Below are positions 12,601 to 26,800 of a DNA stretch of 64,000 nt, in pieces (the stretch's first letter is position 1; the number at the start of each line of letters is the position of its first letter). Source of the DNA: Actinernus sp. WN-2022 (Eukaryota > Cnidaria > Anthozoa > Actiniaria > Actinernidae); contig JAOWCC010000019.1 in assembly GCA_030867875.1 (NCBI GenBank), positions 76,660,861 through 76,724,860 on the forward strand, given 5' to 3'. Made by a program: the position numbers and the translations under genes. The notes under the pieces are model-generated. The model was not told where the DNA came from, made no database searches, and saw nothing but the letters and a program-made list of their open reading frames with translations.

Positions 12601-15600
12601 CATCAAATCTAGAAAAAGTAATGATATGCATTGCCTTTTTTTGTAAAATAAAGAGCGGTTGAAGGGTAGTTTCATATGTATTCCCCCAAGTAATTATCCC
12701 ATAGATCAAAAATGGATATATCAAAGCATAATAAAGATTTAGAAGAATATCTATACTAATATAATAGCGAAGTTTGGAAAAAATGCCAACACTTCTTTTG
12801 ATCTTTTTAGCAATGCATTCTACTTGTTTTTTCCAACTAAGATTCGAATCGATTAAGATACCAATTAAGGTACTTTTGAGATCCTTTTTTATAAACAGGA
12901 ATTATGTTTGCTAGCTTAAAATCACTTGGGACAATACCAGCCATAAAAGAAGCATTAAAGAGATATTCCAGTGGCTTTGATATACATGTACATGTAACAG
13001 TTTTTAGAATTTTAAGTATGGATATTGGTATACTAAAGAGGCCTGTGGCTTTACCAGATTTTAAACTAGCAATTTCATTTTCAATGTGGTAGTCACTGGT
13101 AGGAAAGACAAAAAAGCTGTTACATGTTGGTGTAGTTAGATACTCTAGTGGTGTTTTGTGTACATTAGGTATTGTACTTGCTAATTCTTTACCTACATTA
13201 GCAAAATATTTATTAAAAGCATTTGCAACGAGCTTAGGGTCAGTTATTTCACAATTATTATCTACAATCTTTATAGATATCTGGCTAGCCTGGGGCTTGA
13301 AATGAATAATTTGTTTAATTCCTTTCCATATTCGTTTACTATCATTAATGTTATCAAAGAAATATTGATTGTTAGTAATATTGTCTTTTACTTTTACTTT
13401 AAGAGATGATTTAATTTATTTCTATAAAATTTAAATTTTGTATGATAGTAAGTAGATTTTGTCTTAATAAATTTTCTATATAGTTTATTTTTAATCTGAA
13501 TGGATGCTCTTAATGCAGGTGTAATCCATGGTTTAGATTTTAGTTTTAATTCTCTTCTAGTTATATGTTTTATAGGTATATGTTTATCTATTATATCAGA
13601 TATTTTTGTGTAAAAAGAATTAAACATAGTAGAAGGATTAAGATCAGATGTAAATACAGCTTCCCAATTAATAGATTGTATTTCATTGATCAAGGCTAAC
13701 TGATTGAGTCAGAGGGCATATTTAAGTCAATGTCTAGGTTGGTTTAGATGGGGAATATCACTGATCGAGGAGGTAATGCTTAAACATGGGAGTGAGTTAG
13801 AAAGATCAATGACCTTGTCATTAATATCTGAGACTCACAGTACCATTAGAGCATTTTAAACACTGCATTAGAAATCATTATAAATCCATTGCAAACATTT
13901 ACTTATCAAAGATGTATTTTCACAAGATCATCTTTGTTCTTTATGTAGAAAACAGAGCTGTCCTTATCTTTCCTCATAAGGATCTTCCCATTAGAGGTCC
14001 AAATAAACTTGAAGTTGTTTTCTTTTTTCGCCTTGAGACATAGTTTGAACAACTCTTTATTCCTATCTGTTAGACTTTCAGCAAGATAAATATTATTCGC
14101 CACAGAATAGCCCAAATCTTGAGTTGTTTTATCTCTGAGTTCTTTTCTTGCGCGGTAGAAGTGGTCTTTCACATCCCGTCTCACGAATTTGACGATGATA
14201 GGCGTCGGCTCTGACTTCTTCCCTTTATAAGATTTACTAGAAGGGAGACGATGGCTCACTGATATGTCTTGTTCATCAATCTCAACTCCGATCATACTGT
14301 ATCACCAACTTTTATAACGATGTCATTTGTTCGTTCTTTAGATACATCGGCTGGTGCAGGAATTCCTCTGATCTCAACACACTCTCTTCGTGTATACTGC
14401 TCTAGCTCATTATTCGACTCCATCAAGGACAGTTATAGTGAATCTTCTATACTTCGAAGGGAAACTTTCAATATCTTGCTTTCATTCGACATTGCCTTTC
14501 TCTCGTCTTCATACGATTCAATTATTTCTTTAAGTTCATCATACTTAGCATCAATAAACTTTAGATAATTCATCGCTTCTCCAACTGTCTTCGTTAATTC
14601 GGCTATGGTTGAGCTCAAAGGAGCCAGCTTCTTTTCGGGTTTTTCTTCCAGAATGGCAGCTAATTGCGGACTTGTGACATAAGACATTATGGTAGATATA
14701 TAACAGATAGACAAAACACTAGAACAATGAAATAGACACTAATTTGGCATAAATATTGTCGATTTCTCCACGAGGAGAGAAAACGCCGCCATGTTGTCCT
14801 ACGACCGCTGAATGTGTAAGGGATGTGTAAGGGAGAATTTAGAATGTGCTCAAGAGTTACTCATGCCATTTTTGCACACAGCCCTTTGTTTTACATGGCT
14901 ATAATATTTTAAATTAATTTTGTCACATTTCGAGCGAGAATGGTGACAGTAAGCTCTAAGTTATTGAAAACTGCATTGAAAAAATGGGCTACCTGTGGAA
15001 CTGGATGTAGTCCCCCAATGGTGTTAACCAGGTACATGTAACAGGTAACCAATTTAATATTTTTTTTTGTGGTTTCTGCTTACTGTGAAGATGCAGGAAG
15101 TTGTGGGTTCCAGGTTTTCTCCATTTTAGAGAGAACTTGTTGTTTACCTGAGAATCCTAGCTAGCCTTATTAAAGTGAGTGTTTGGGAATGGTTTGGATT
15201 AGTTTGTTAAGGGTTGGATCGATTCCAGTATAATTATTAACCACATGTACCAACAGGGCTGCAGGTTAGCCATGTTGTGCATTTTATGTATGTGTAGAGT
15301 ATACAACGTAGTTATAGTTATTGTATTATTATGGCATTTAATATAATTTGTTTGTGTTATTCATTTTGACAGAGCATTAGAACAAGCTGCATCAGTACTC
15401 AAAGAAATGAAAAGAATACGAGAAGCTGTTGAACTAGTGGAAAGAGCAGGGTAGGCAAATAAAGTATACTTACTTCACTAATACATTATATTATTGTGTT
15501 AATTAAGTGTCGATAATACAGTATTTCCTCCCATATAAGCTGCACCCCTAACTTTGGCCTGGTAAATGGGAACCAGGTTTGCAAAAAAAGTCCAAGGAAA

Positions 15601-17837
15601 AACCTAGCATAAATAATAATAATAATAATGGCCATATTTATATAGCGCCATATCGACCACAGTTTCATGGCGCTTTACATATGACTGATATATCCCGTCA
15701 GTGAATTATTTCAGACTGCTTCACGGCACTAATAACTGTCACGCAGTTTACAATGTTGAGTGTGGTTAGTGTAATGGCCAGGCTGCTGTACCGGGTGACA
15801 ATCCCCTGCTCTTTTTCGAGTATAGTACAACAGGTTCTTTCACGTCCCCTTCAAATACTGATTAGAAGTAGAAGGAGACAAGGCCAACGGCTTATAAACG
15901 TCCCTGCCCAAGGACGAACCCCCGACCTCCCGCACTCTAGACAGTGCTCTACCAACTGAGCTAACCAGTGAGGCATATAAGCCAGTTAGGCATATAAGCC
16001 ACACCTCAAACTCAGGAAGAAGAATATTTTGTTAAATTTCATAACATTTATGCTCAGCTTATACATGAGGAAATATGGTACATGTACATGTACAATTAAT
16101 ATTTGAAGAATGTGATCAGAATAATTTGAATTTGAAATATGGAAAAAATCTTGGTTAATTAACTTTGTAATATCATATATAAAACAAAAAATAAGAATAA
16201 CATCTTCCAATCAAACAAACAGGGATGGTTTCTCATGGAATGCCAAATTATGTAAGTTGTAGGTTTATTCAGTTTTTTTTTACCTACATGTACAGTACTA
16301 GGTAATTTATATCAAAGATTCTAAAAAAGGGATGTTACTTTAAAAGATACAAATAAAAAATCCTGAAACAACCACAGACTGAGGCTGCATGATCAAAGTC
16401 AGGACCCACAGCTAACCTCCTCCAAAGAAATATTTAATTTCGAACTTTTTCCACCTTAACCTCTAACAGTTTCTTCTCGTTGTATATCCTTTGAATCTAC
16501 GGTTGCATTTTATTGCTATGTGATAACTATTCCCATGAAATTACGCGGATATGAAAACGTTACATGATTCTACATTACACTGATGCACAGGCATGTGTGA
16601 CTACGCGACACTACTATACTAGTGTTTTCCGTTCACCTCACTAACAACATTACCTAATCATCATGTCAGCACGTCAGAATATAAGCTCATAACACAGACC
16701 AGATGGCATTTTGCAGCTCAGACAGGTGGAGCGCCCCCATTCCCCCTGTGCAATGTTGGTTACAAGTGCGTAATTTAATGACTACCTCTCGCTTGCAACT
16801 CTGACTTTGCACCCAACATTGGGAAGGGGGTGTTTCAAGGACTTTTGTCCCTATAGCTGCAGCTAAACCACAGATCAAATTTGAATTTAGCATGATGGTT
16901 TTTATGAGGAAAACTGGAGAATCCAGAGAAAAACCCTTGGAGCAAGGATTAGATAATATACCAACAAACTCAACTCATATGTTGCACTGTGAACGGGAAT
17001 TGAACCCGGGTCACAGAGATTACAAATAAAAAAATTAATGAAACAAACATTACCAGCTGCCACATATATAATTATATAGCACTGTGCACAAGTATTTCAT
17101 TTCATAGAGTATGTATCTATACATGTAGGTCATATGGATTGGAGTGCAATTCAGGATTAATTTGAAGGAGTGAGATTTTCAAAGAGTCAAAATTGCATGA
17201 GCCCATAGGGCTAATTATGCAATTTAAGATCTTTGAAAAATCTCACAAGTTCAAACTAATCCAGAATTGCATGAGAAAGTTATATGATTAGTTGTTAATA
17301 ACATTCATCCAAAGAAACACCACTGCCTCTCAGTCAATGCAATTCATGAGTTCTGGTTGGATATATTTTGTTCACATCTGAGGTATTACATATACATGTA
17401 CATGGTTTGGCACTTAGGTATTACATGATTTAGCACTGGTATTTAAAAGCATAAATACAGCTACTCTCAGCCAATCTAATTCGAGAACTCATTGCATGTA
17501 TATTATTACCAAATTTGTAACCTTTACTTTCTTTAGGTTATACTACAGAGAGAGTGGATCACCTGACACAGCTGCCCTGGCTTTGGTTAGAGGAGCTAAG
17601 TAAGACATGCACCATGCAGATTAATCTATAGACTGATGTAGAAATGTTTTTCCCCTCGAAACCAGTGATTAAAGCCTACTGAAAAACTCTTGAGAAAAAC
17701 CTTTTATCCAGTTGCAAGGAAATCAGTATTTTATTTATATATACAATTACATGTAGGTTTACTTAGGGCTGTTGCAAGCATTTCTTTTCTCGCCCCATCC
17801 CCCCTCCCCCCCCCCCCAAAAAAAAATTCTCGCCCCA

Positions 17838-17870
<33 letters not shown>

Positions 17871-20800
17871 GTCTGGCCACGCAGGCTACGAGGGAGTAAA
17901 ATTTAACTGTTCATATCTGAATTAACAGCCACCAATAATATTGAACGTACATGCATAACACAATGACATATACATGTATGTAGCCCCTTCAAGTTGAGCC
18001 GTTCTACATGTATACCACTCAAAACGAGTCACAGCTAGCATTGGCTTACTCAACAATACAAAACACTCTAACCTTTAGAACGTGCAGTACAAAACCAATA
18101 GAGCTACAGTATAATGGTGCAATCAGAATACAGGTTTCGAGCAGTACTGTAGAATGAGGTTACTTGAAGACTCAAGATAATTATTGTCAGTTAATGGGGA
18201 TAAAAGAAGAAGAATTGTAGAGTGATTAAAGACAGAAAGGTTAGAATATACACAACAAAACTAATCTCTTTTGAAGAAGTTTTGCTTCAAGTATGAGCTT
18301 TTATGAACCAAAATTTCCCCCTAAAAAGTGTCTAAGTTTGGCCGGGTGCAGCCTATATCCAAGTATTTACTGTACATAATATAGAGCAGTTTTTGATTGA
18401 GTGTTGAAATTAGGTGATTGCTTTGGTTTTGCATTTTGCTTAATATCTTTTTCTATTGGCTGTCAAAAATGTTTTTTAACTATTCTACCCATTGGAGACA
18501 ATCAAAGGCTAAGTCCTGTTAGAGCAGATTTCATATGAGTGAGACAAACTACGGCAATGACTACGACACGGTTACTGTACATGCCGTGACATTGAAATGG
18601 TTTAGAGCAGCTTTCGTATGAGTGGGACAAACTATGGCAATGACTATGGCAAAGTTACTGACTACAGCATGCAGCCTGTGACAATGAAATGTTTTCCCTA
18701 TTGTTTTTGTCCTGCTGATACTGTTACGGTATGGCACGGTTACAGTACAGTTACATTGTACATGTAGGTAAAGCTACAGACCTGCCATAGTTTGTCCCAC
18801 TCTTACGAAATCTGTTCTATTCCAGCCAATCAAGTTCTTAACTAAAACCAGGGGATGCAGGTTGGTGCAGTGGTAAAACACTCGCCTCTTGAACCTCTGC
18901 GGTCCTGGGTTCGATTCCTGGCTCGGGCACCGGCGGTATGCGAGTTAGGTTTGTTATTGATTCCTTATCTGCATTCAAGGGTTTTTCTCCGGGTTCTCCA
19001 GTTTTCCTCCCTCCGTAAAAATCAACCGTGAGTTGAGTGTACCAGTGTGTCCCAAAACAGTTAATGTAGTGGGGAGTGTGTGTCGTGAAAAAGCAGGGCC
19101 CCACCAGCTTTAAGCTGTAATTCTCAGCCTGCTATAACAAATAAAATATTTATTTATTTATTTATTATTTTACCACACATTGTTTTGGTTAGTTCTCCAC
19201 AATTGTGTTTAGTTTTCCTCCTGATTGGTTGCTAAAACCAATGATATCATGACTTACTTCAGTTTGGAGTTGGCTCATTGTGTTTTTAATTGTTCCCTTG
19301 ATTGGCTCTTTAATTTTAATATACTTTGGTTATGGTTTTACGACACATGTAGTTCAATGAAACACCATTCCATTATCATACTCTGAAACTTTTAAACCCA
19401 TATTCTTGGCGAATTCAGTGAACAAAACTATTGGCTAAATTGCCATTGGCTGAAATTGTGTGACGTTTGAACACCTTGCATAGACTGATGCAAATTACAC
19501 AACCTTTAAATCACAAAGTATCGCAAAACCAAAAATTCTAATGTAAATGTAACCTAGCTTTGAAGACAGGTATTTCCGACACATAGTTGATAAAGAAAAC
19601 TGCAGAGAAAGGGGAACACTGTAGAAATTTGACCGCTGTGATTTCTGAAAAGTCATGCACACCATTTTCGAACAGAGCACATACTTAAAGTAACCAATAA
19701 CAGAAACGTTGTTTCGTCTGTTTGACCAATTTGTCAAAGCAGAGATGGTGTTGATCCATTGGAGGTGTATTTGCAAAGAACAATAGGACTGTTGCAGGCA
19801 TTCTTTCAGTTATTCTCACCCCCCCCCCCCCCCCCCAAAAAAAAACTGGAACGTCTGGCTATGCAGGGACTGTACCTCCCTCAATACCTTGAAATGATAC
19901 ACAATATTTTCCTTGCATTGATTGTAACCATGTGCAAAAATCACTGAAAAATTATAAATGGGTCTGGTTCAGACTACAAACATGCCCCTCACCGTGACAC
20001 AACCCTACAATGAGCCAGTACTCTCAACTGTGATCCATCTCGTACACCATTTTCTCCTTCACGGAAAATGGTGATTCAAGCATTTTGAATAGACAAAGAC
20101 AAGACAAGATCATTTTAATTGGAAAAACCTTGTGACATGGCGTTACATTCGTTTGGGCTCCAATAGATTTGATAGCTTTTCTAATTTAATACGTTTTCGA
20201 AAATGAATTTAGCTACAAGGGCTTATGTTTTGTTGGGGCTATTATAAGTCTCAATCAATCAATGACCTTTATTTATCCATGATAAAGTTTAAAGCTTGGA
20301 GCTTGTGGGGTCGTGACTTAACATAAATGTAATTCATTAACGAGCTAAAATAGGTAAATGAAATTCTATATTTACCCGTTTTGTTGAAGAGAATTTTCTA
20401 TTTTCCATAATTTTTATAAAGATTACATTCAATTAAAGTGTTTTTCTTCTCCATGCAAGATTGACAATTGAGGCATTTTCTAAGTTCCGGGCTGACATAC
20501 GTTTTATTTTAGCATCCACATTCATTTTCAAAAATGTGGTCTTCTAAGTTTGGTTAGGGCTGTTCAATGTGATTATCACTAGCTCAAAAAGATTTCCTAA
20601 ACCCTGCTTGTTTTGAAGGTAATATTATCATTTGCATCCAGAAATGCCTAAAACAACATAATTGTAACCCCAAAAATTATGTTTTTTAATTAAAACTTTA
20701 AACCATTATTTAGAACTTAAAGCAAAAATGGGAGGCTAAAACTCAACTGTAATTTTTTTATGGCCTTTCAAAGTTGAGAACCAGAACATGTGGCCATCAG

Positions 20801-23800
20801 TTTTCAATTCCCTTTGGGGGACTGGAGACTATAATAATTTATAGTGACCTGTGACGTGTATGCAGTCAGGTGCGTCCTTCCAATTCCACACAAACATCTT
20901 ATTTCTGCAACCCTTGCAAGCTCACCACATGATAAATATCCAATGAAATATATGTCACCAAACTTGGTAAATTTACTAATTTCGATGTGCTCTTTCTTGT
21001 GATGGAGTTAATTTCCTACTGATTAGACTATAATAGGACATTTTTTTCTTTTTGAATTCTTTTTCTTATTCAGATTTTCCAACTCCTTTGAGAATACCAA
21101 GACAATGGTCTAAACTAAAGGAACAAAAGAAACTGTGTAAAGGATTCTGGCAGTTGTAGTAAAATAACACCCGATTGGCCTCATAATTCCAGGCCCTCAC
21201 CAAGACTCATGCTGACTTCCAACTGGAAACAGGAAGCCCAAATCGGATGTTTTCACTAACTTTGACACCACTAAAATCGTCAATGTCTTTTCACTTTTAT
21301 TTTTTCGAATTCTTCGTCAGGGCGCTATACAGAATCAATGTCAAAAAAATGTTTGTGGGGTTATAGGCACTTTAATCTTTTATTCAACAATGAGGTAAAT
21401 TATATATAGCTTTCTTAAATGGAATAAAATTGTGAATCCCCTGTAGTTTCCCGGTTCTGACTTTGGACCTTTCTTATAAATTGGGGTCACATAACCAAAG
21501 GCCTAGATCTTTGGAAAAAATTTAGAATCGAGAATGTCATTATAATTTTAACAGTTTGGTAATTGTTTACTTATCTTTAGAAATCCGTTATGAACAAAAT
21601 CACTTCACTTCCTGGAAATTTACCATTTTTTAGAACTTTAATACCGTTTAATATTTCTTCTTCCGTAAATTCAAAATCAAGCGGGCCGACTTCGTTTAAG
21701 TTTCGTCAGACGTTGGAACATGCAGAAGCATTGATATCAATGTCGGGGGAGCATTTCTCTTTGTTTTTTTTGCTTACTTCTTTAAAGTAACTACAGGTGA
21801 ATTCAAAGCTTTCTACATTTGTATATCGATTTGTGGTGTGTCTCATAATTGCCTTCCAAAATTGTCATGGATTAGACAATCTTGTTGTTGAGAGCTCACT
21901 TAGTTTTTCTACAAAAATAATGTTTCTTCCGTTTTAATAAACATCTGAAGATTCTCTTGTTTGTATTCATAAGTTCCCTAATAAATTATGATCATTCGGG
22001 CACCTTGTTCTTAGCTTTCCTAGTATCAGTAAGTTTCTTTTTCTGATTTGCATTCTTGCCAGGTCAAACCATTCCTTATTTTGATTATCATTTTTCTAAT
22101 TTTTGCGATCGGATTTAGTTTTTCAACACGCCAGCTTTTTCAAGGACTTTATAGACAATATTATTTACGGCGTAATAAAAATAATAATTTCTCTGGGTCT
22201 CCATTTGGTGATCTGTCGTTAAGATCTTGTACATTGTTTAATATCTTGGGCATATTAAGATATTGATGTACTTTCTGTGAAATCCGATATTTTTGTTTGT
22301 ATGCGTTTGCATGGTTTTTCGTTTCTTACCCTGGAGCACGGTAATGAATTTGTTTTAATGCTGTATGATAAATTTGAACGGTCTGAAAGCTGTGGCTTCA
22401 AATCTTCAACCTTTAGGAACTGAAATGAATTTAGGAATTCTTTGTCAGCAATAATATAGTCAACCATGCTTGAGCCGTTTGGTTGATGGCAGGTTTTCAG
22501 GCCTTTTTGGTCACTGATAATTCTACCATTTGCTATTGTAAGATTGTTTGATATGCATGATTCAATTAATTGTTTGTCCCTATTGTCAATAATGTTGCAG
22601 TCTAGGGAATACGGTAGTATCCGGTACACAGTCTACTGGTACATATGTATAGGCTGACAAATTTACAAAGATTACTTCTTCAACTGAGTCTTGTAATCCC
22701 TCTAGCTGGCATTAAAATCTCCTTGAATAATAACCTTTCTGAGTGAGAATATTTAAGGAGGTCTAGATCTAATTCTTCAGTATAATAGCTAGAAAAGCTA
22801 GCAGTCCCAAAGAACAACGAGGGGTGTAATGAAATCAGTATCTAATAGTCAAATAGAAACAAAAGAAAACAATGGTATCAGGGTGTATTATTAATAGTGA
22901 CTACATGTATTAGTCTAATCTCTATTTCATGGGTCAAGTAAAATCACTCTAAATGGCAGAATATTTCTTGATTTGAGTATTGCATCTACATGTATGAGTT
23001 GTAGAGGTTTATATCCAAAATGCTAATGAATGTGTTGTCAAACCACGAATCATTTATTATACAAAAACATGCTTGGCTAATTAGCATATGTACTTGCTAG
23101 AGGCCTAACCAGCCTCATCCACTCGAGGATAAATAAAGTGATCTATCTATCTATGCTGGTAGAGATTACTGATAATGACCTTTTGTAAATATCTATGATA
23201 TCATTGTACTTAGTATAATTTTTATTCAGTGAATTTACAAACGTTTTATAAAAATCATATAAGTAAGAATTAACAGTAAATTCCTGGTTTGACATCACAT
23301 GCATTTATATAGCATTTTGGAGATATACACCTTTATAACTCACAGACGAAACGCAAACCAATAAATATTCTACTATTCATCTGTTCACTCGAGGTAGAAT
23401 AGAATGATTTTGTGACAACAAAACAAATGTTAGGTACACTTTAAAGGGTCTATGTGATGGTGTTGCGCATATATGGAGTCAACATTTGATTGGTGGCTGT
23501 TAATATATAATTGGCTACAAACAGTTAAAGCCTACTCGATCTATACTTGGTTGAAATTATACACAATACTTTCCTTGAAGATTACGCGTCTACCGGTACA
23601 CTGTTTGTTAGTCATGTTTGCATATTTGTCAGTATTGATTGTAACCATATCCCACATGTATGAAAATCACTTAAAATAACTCTAGATTACCAAATTAACT
23701 TCTAAAATTCATTAATAATTTATAAGCGTATTAGCCAATTATATGTACTAAACATTTGACACCATGATGGCCTCTTTATACCTCCGTATAGACACTCATG

Positions 23801-26800
23801 ATTAATAAAACATCAGTATATTTATATCAGTGATATAAAACTGCTTCATAAAACCTGTTTTATATCACTGATATAAAGACACAGATGTTTTATCAATCAG
23901 TGCTTCCCTGCTCCTAAACTGACAGCTCTCAAGATCAGTTATGCCAATGCACTGCACCAATAACAATGTGGGACTCTAACTGTCGGTGATGCACGGCATA
24001 GCTATAAACAAGAAATTTCCACAATTTCTCCAAAAAAAATCTTTTAGAAGTAACATTTTGAAAGTTAGTTATAAAATTTGTGTCTGTGTTATATCGGAAA
24101 TCTACATGTACCAATATAACATGGCCATTCATTTTATAACTATCACATAAAAGCCTCTCACCACTCACAAGTTGAATGAAAGACTTATATTGTACTCTTA
24201 TTACATAGGATGTGTGAACCTGTTGAACCGAACAAGTCTATAGAGTTGTTCCTATCTGCTGGAGAACTCAATGTTGTACGTATTGCTGGTCCATGGATTA
24301 AAATGACAAAGACGTTGCAGCCATGTTGGAGGGCAGAAGAATCTAATGAGGCATCTTTTGTTAAAAATAATGTACTCCTCCAATGTGGCGGTGATGTTGT
24401 TGCATGCAAAGGAATAATTGCACCCAAATACTCTTCTTCTTGTTTGTTTTTGCTCAAAATGATAATCACACCTCGGTTTCAGCCGTTGGGGTGTCATTTC
24501 TCCTAAGCTTCCCCCCCACTAACGACTGGGCGCACGGTCAACACACTGTGTCCGCGACGTCATCTGATTAGAATTCAATATTGTTCAATTTGCATTGTGA
24601 CAAGCTTTCACATGTGGCGTAGATTCGATTCCGCGTAAACTTTCAAAACACATTGGAAAGTGTGAAATAAGTTCAAGAACAAACAACATTTAATATCAAT
24701 GAGAAACCACGCTGCTTTATTTGTTACTCTTTTATTATACCAGTCTTTAATATTTAAGTGCCGATTACTCATCAAGACACTCACTAGCCAAAATTTACAG
24801 GGAGTCGTCCGTCTTTTCTTCTCCGATAAAGGCAGCACTAATTTTCTTTGAAGTAAGAATAGCCGAGCTATGGTCTTGCATAGGCAATTAAATGAGAAAT
24901 GATTGAACATTACAGGCTTTGCAACCTTTGAGCTAATGCCAGGTACAAGTGACGGTTTCCCAAGTGACTTTCCAGAGCCGGTACGTTTAACTGACAAAGT
25001 CTTAACCCAAAACTAACTCTCTTACTGCTTCTTCAGTGTGTGATCCTTGAATTATTCGAAACCAAACTTTTCCAGAGCAAATTTAAACCCATTTTGGAAC
25101 AGCAATCCAAAGCCTTTGTCCCGGGACAGGTTTTAGTGGCAAGTTTGTGATTGGCTAAAACTAAGAGCAAGCCCAGCAGTGAGTGGGAGAGGATCACGGG
25201 ATCACCAAAACCCCCACGGCTGGAAACCGAGCCTAGCCTACCCTACCCTACATACTTAAAGGAACATACAAAAGTCATGTTATATTTTTATTTTATTTCA
25301 ATGAAGATTGTACTTGTTTCTGTTTCCTAAAGGGAGAAGATAAGATCAGGGAAGGAATCGAACCAATGGCAAATGCTGTTAGGCTTCTATTAAAAATGAA
25401 AAGGTAACAACAAGTAATGTTTAATAAATGAACAGCAGGGTTTTATCAGATTTACAAACAGGAGGGTGCAGCCCAAGTGTTTTGTAGATCTGATAAAACA
25501 CAGCTGCGATTTCATTGAATGGCTTCAAAAACGTTGATGTATTGAGTCATATAATTCAGATATTTTGGAGATATGCATGCAACCTATTTCATTTTAACCG
25601 CCTCCCGGTTAGCTGTTGGTTAAGTGCTGTTGTGCGGCAGTGGTTAAGTCTGTTGTGCGGGAGGTCGCAGGTTCAAACCCCGGCCAGACCAACACTCGGG
25701 GTCAGTAGAAGGTGCTGCCTTCGTAAAACAATTTCGTTCACGAGCTGCAAATGGTTAGACCTTCACGTCTTATCGGATAAGGACGTTAAATCGTAGGCCC
25801 ATCAGTGGATCAAGAGCCACCTTGTGGATATTCCACTGATTAATCCGTTATTATTATATTATTATTATTATTTTTTTCGGCGGAGAAAATCGAAGAAAGC
25901 CATTAAACATTCATTTCTTTTTGATTCATGAATTATTAATGAGTTTTAAGTTAAAAACCATCATGATTATCAAAATACTCAGTCTGTTATTTCATGGTTT
26001 TCTTTGGAATATGGGCAAACATTTAACTTTTTATTATTATTTGGCATATAACAATTGCAAAATAATATAAATTTCGAGCATTCCACAAGAAACCATGAAA
26101 TAACCATAATATTTAATTTTTCTGGTCCAGACTCCACTGATCAGAAATAACATGCTGATTAGGTGGCAACCCAGTCTGGTGATTTCTCATCTGGACTGGC
26201 GGCTTCCAGATGTTTTCAAGACCTGGCAAAGTTTCTCTCCATATGAACCTCCCGGCCAGTAAATAACATATCTATATCTATTACAATAATTATAAATTAT
26301 GGGAGCATCTCAAGAATGCATGATTTCATTGGCTGCTCATTTAGATACGATAGTATGCATGCTCTGATTGGCTAAAAAGCCATGTTTTATCAGAGAATAT
26401 AACATGGTTTGCCGTGTTTTATTGTTTTCAACTGGCGGTTTCCTTTCATCGTGCGTGTAAATCTATATTATAAAATAGATAATTAAAAGAAGCCTTAAAT
26501 CCATGTTTAATAATACTATCATAAAACACTGTTTATTTGAGAACACTCGAGAAATGTTGCATTTCTCTCATGTTCTCAAATGCCCATCATGTTTTATGAT
26601 AGTATAAAACATGGCTAAGGCTTCTTTATTTGTTAATTATATAATAATCAGTCCAAAGGGCATGCTCTTGATTGGGCAAGAGCCGTGTGTTATTAGAAGC
26701 ATGGATGGCGTAATGAGCATGCACAATTTCTCAACTCATTTTAATGGGATATTTTCATAGTTTTTCGTTTGGGATTATTATATAAAACAAATAGATTCCA

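Noticed and set aside
14269..14568. 99-codon + strand frame
   Set aside because: Antisense of the LINE ORF1, which shows clear ORF1 motifs on the minus strand.
24210..24506. 98-codon open frame from the NAPG exon into the intron
   Set aside because: Only the first 21 codons align with gamma-SNAP. The rest reads into a TIR element.
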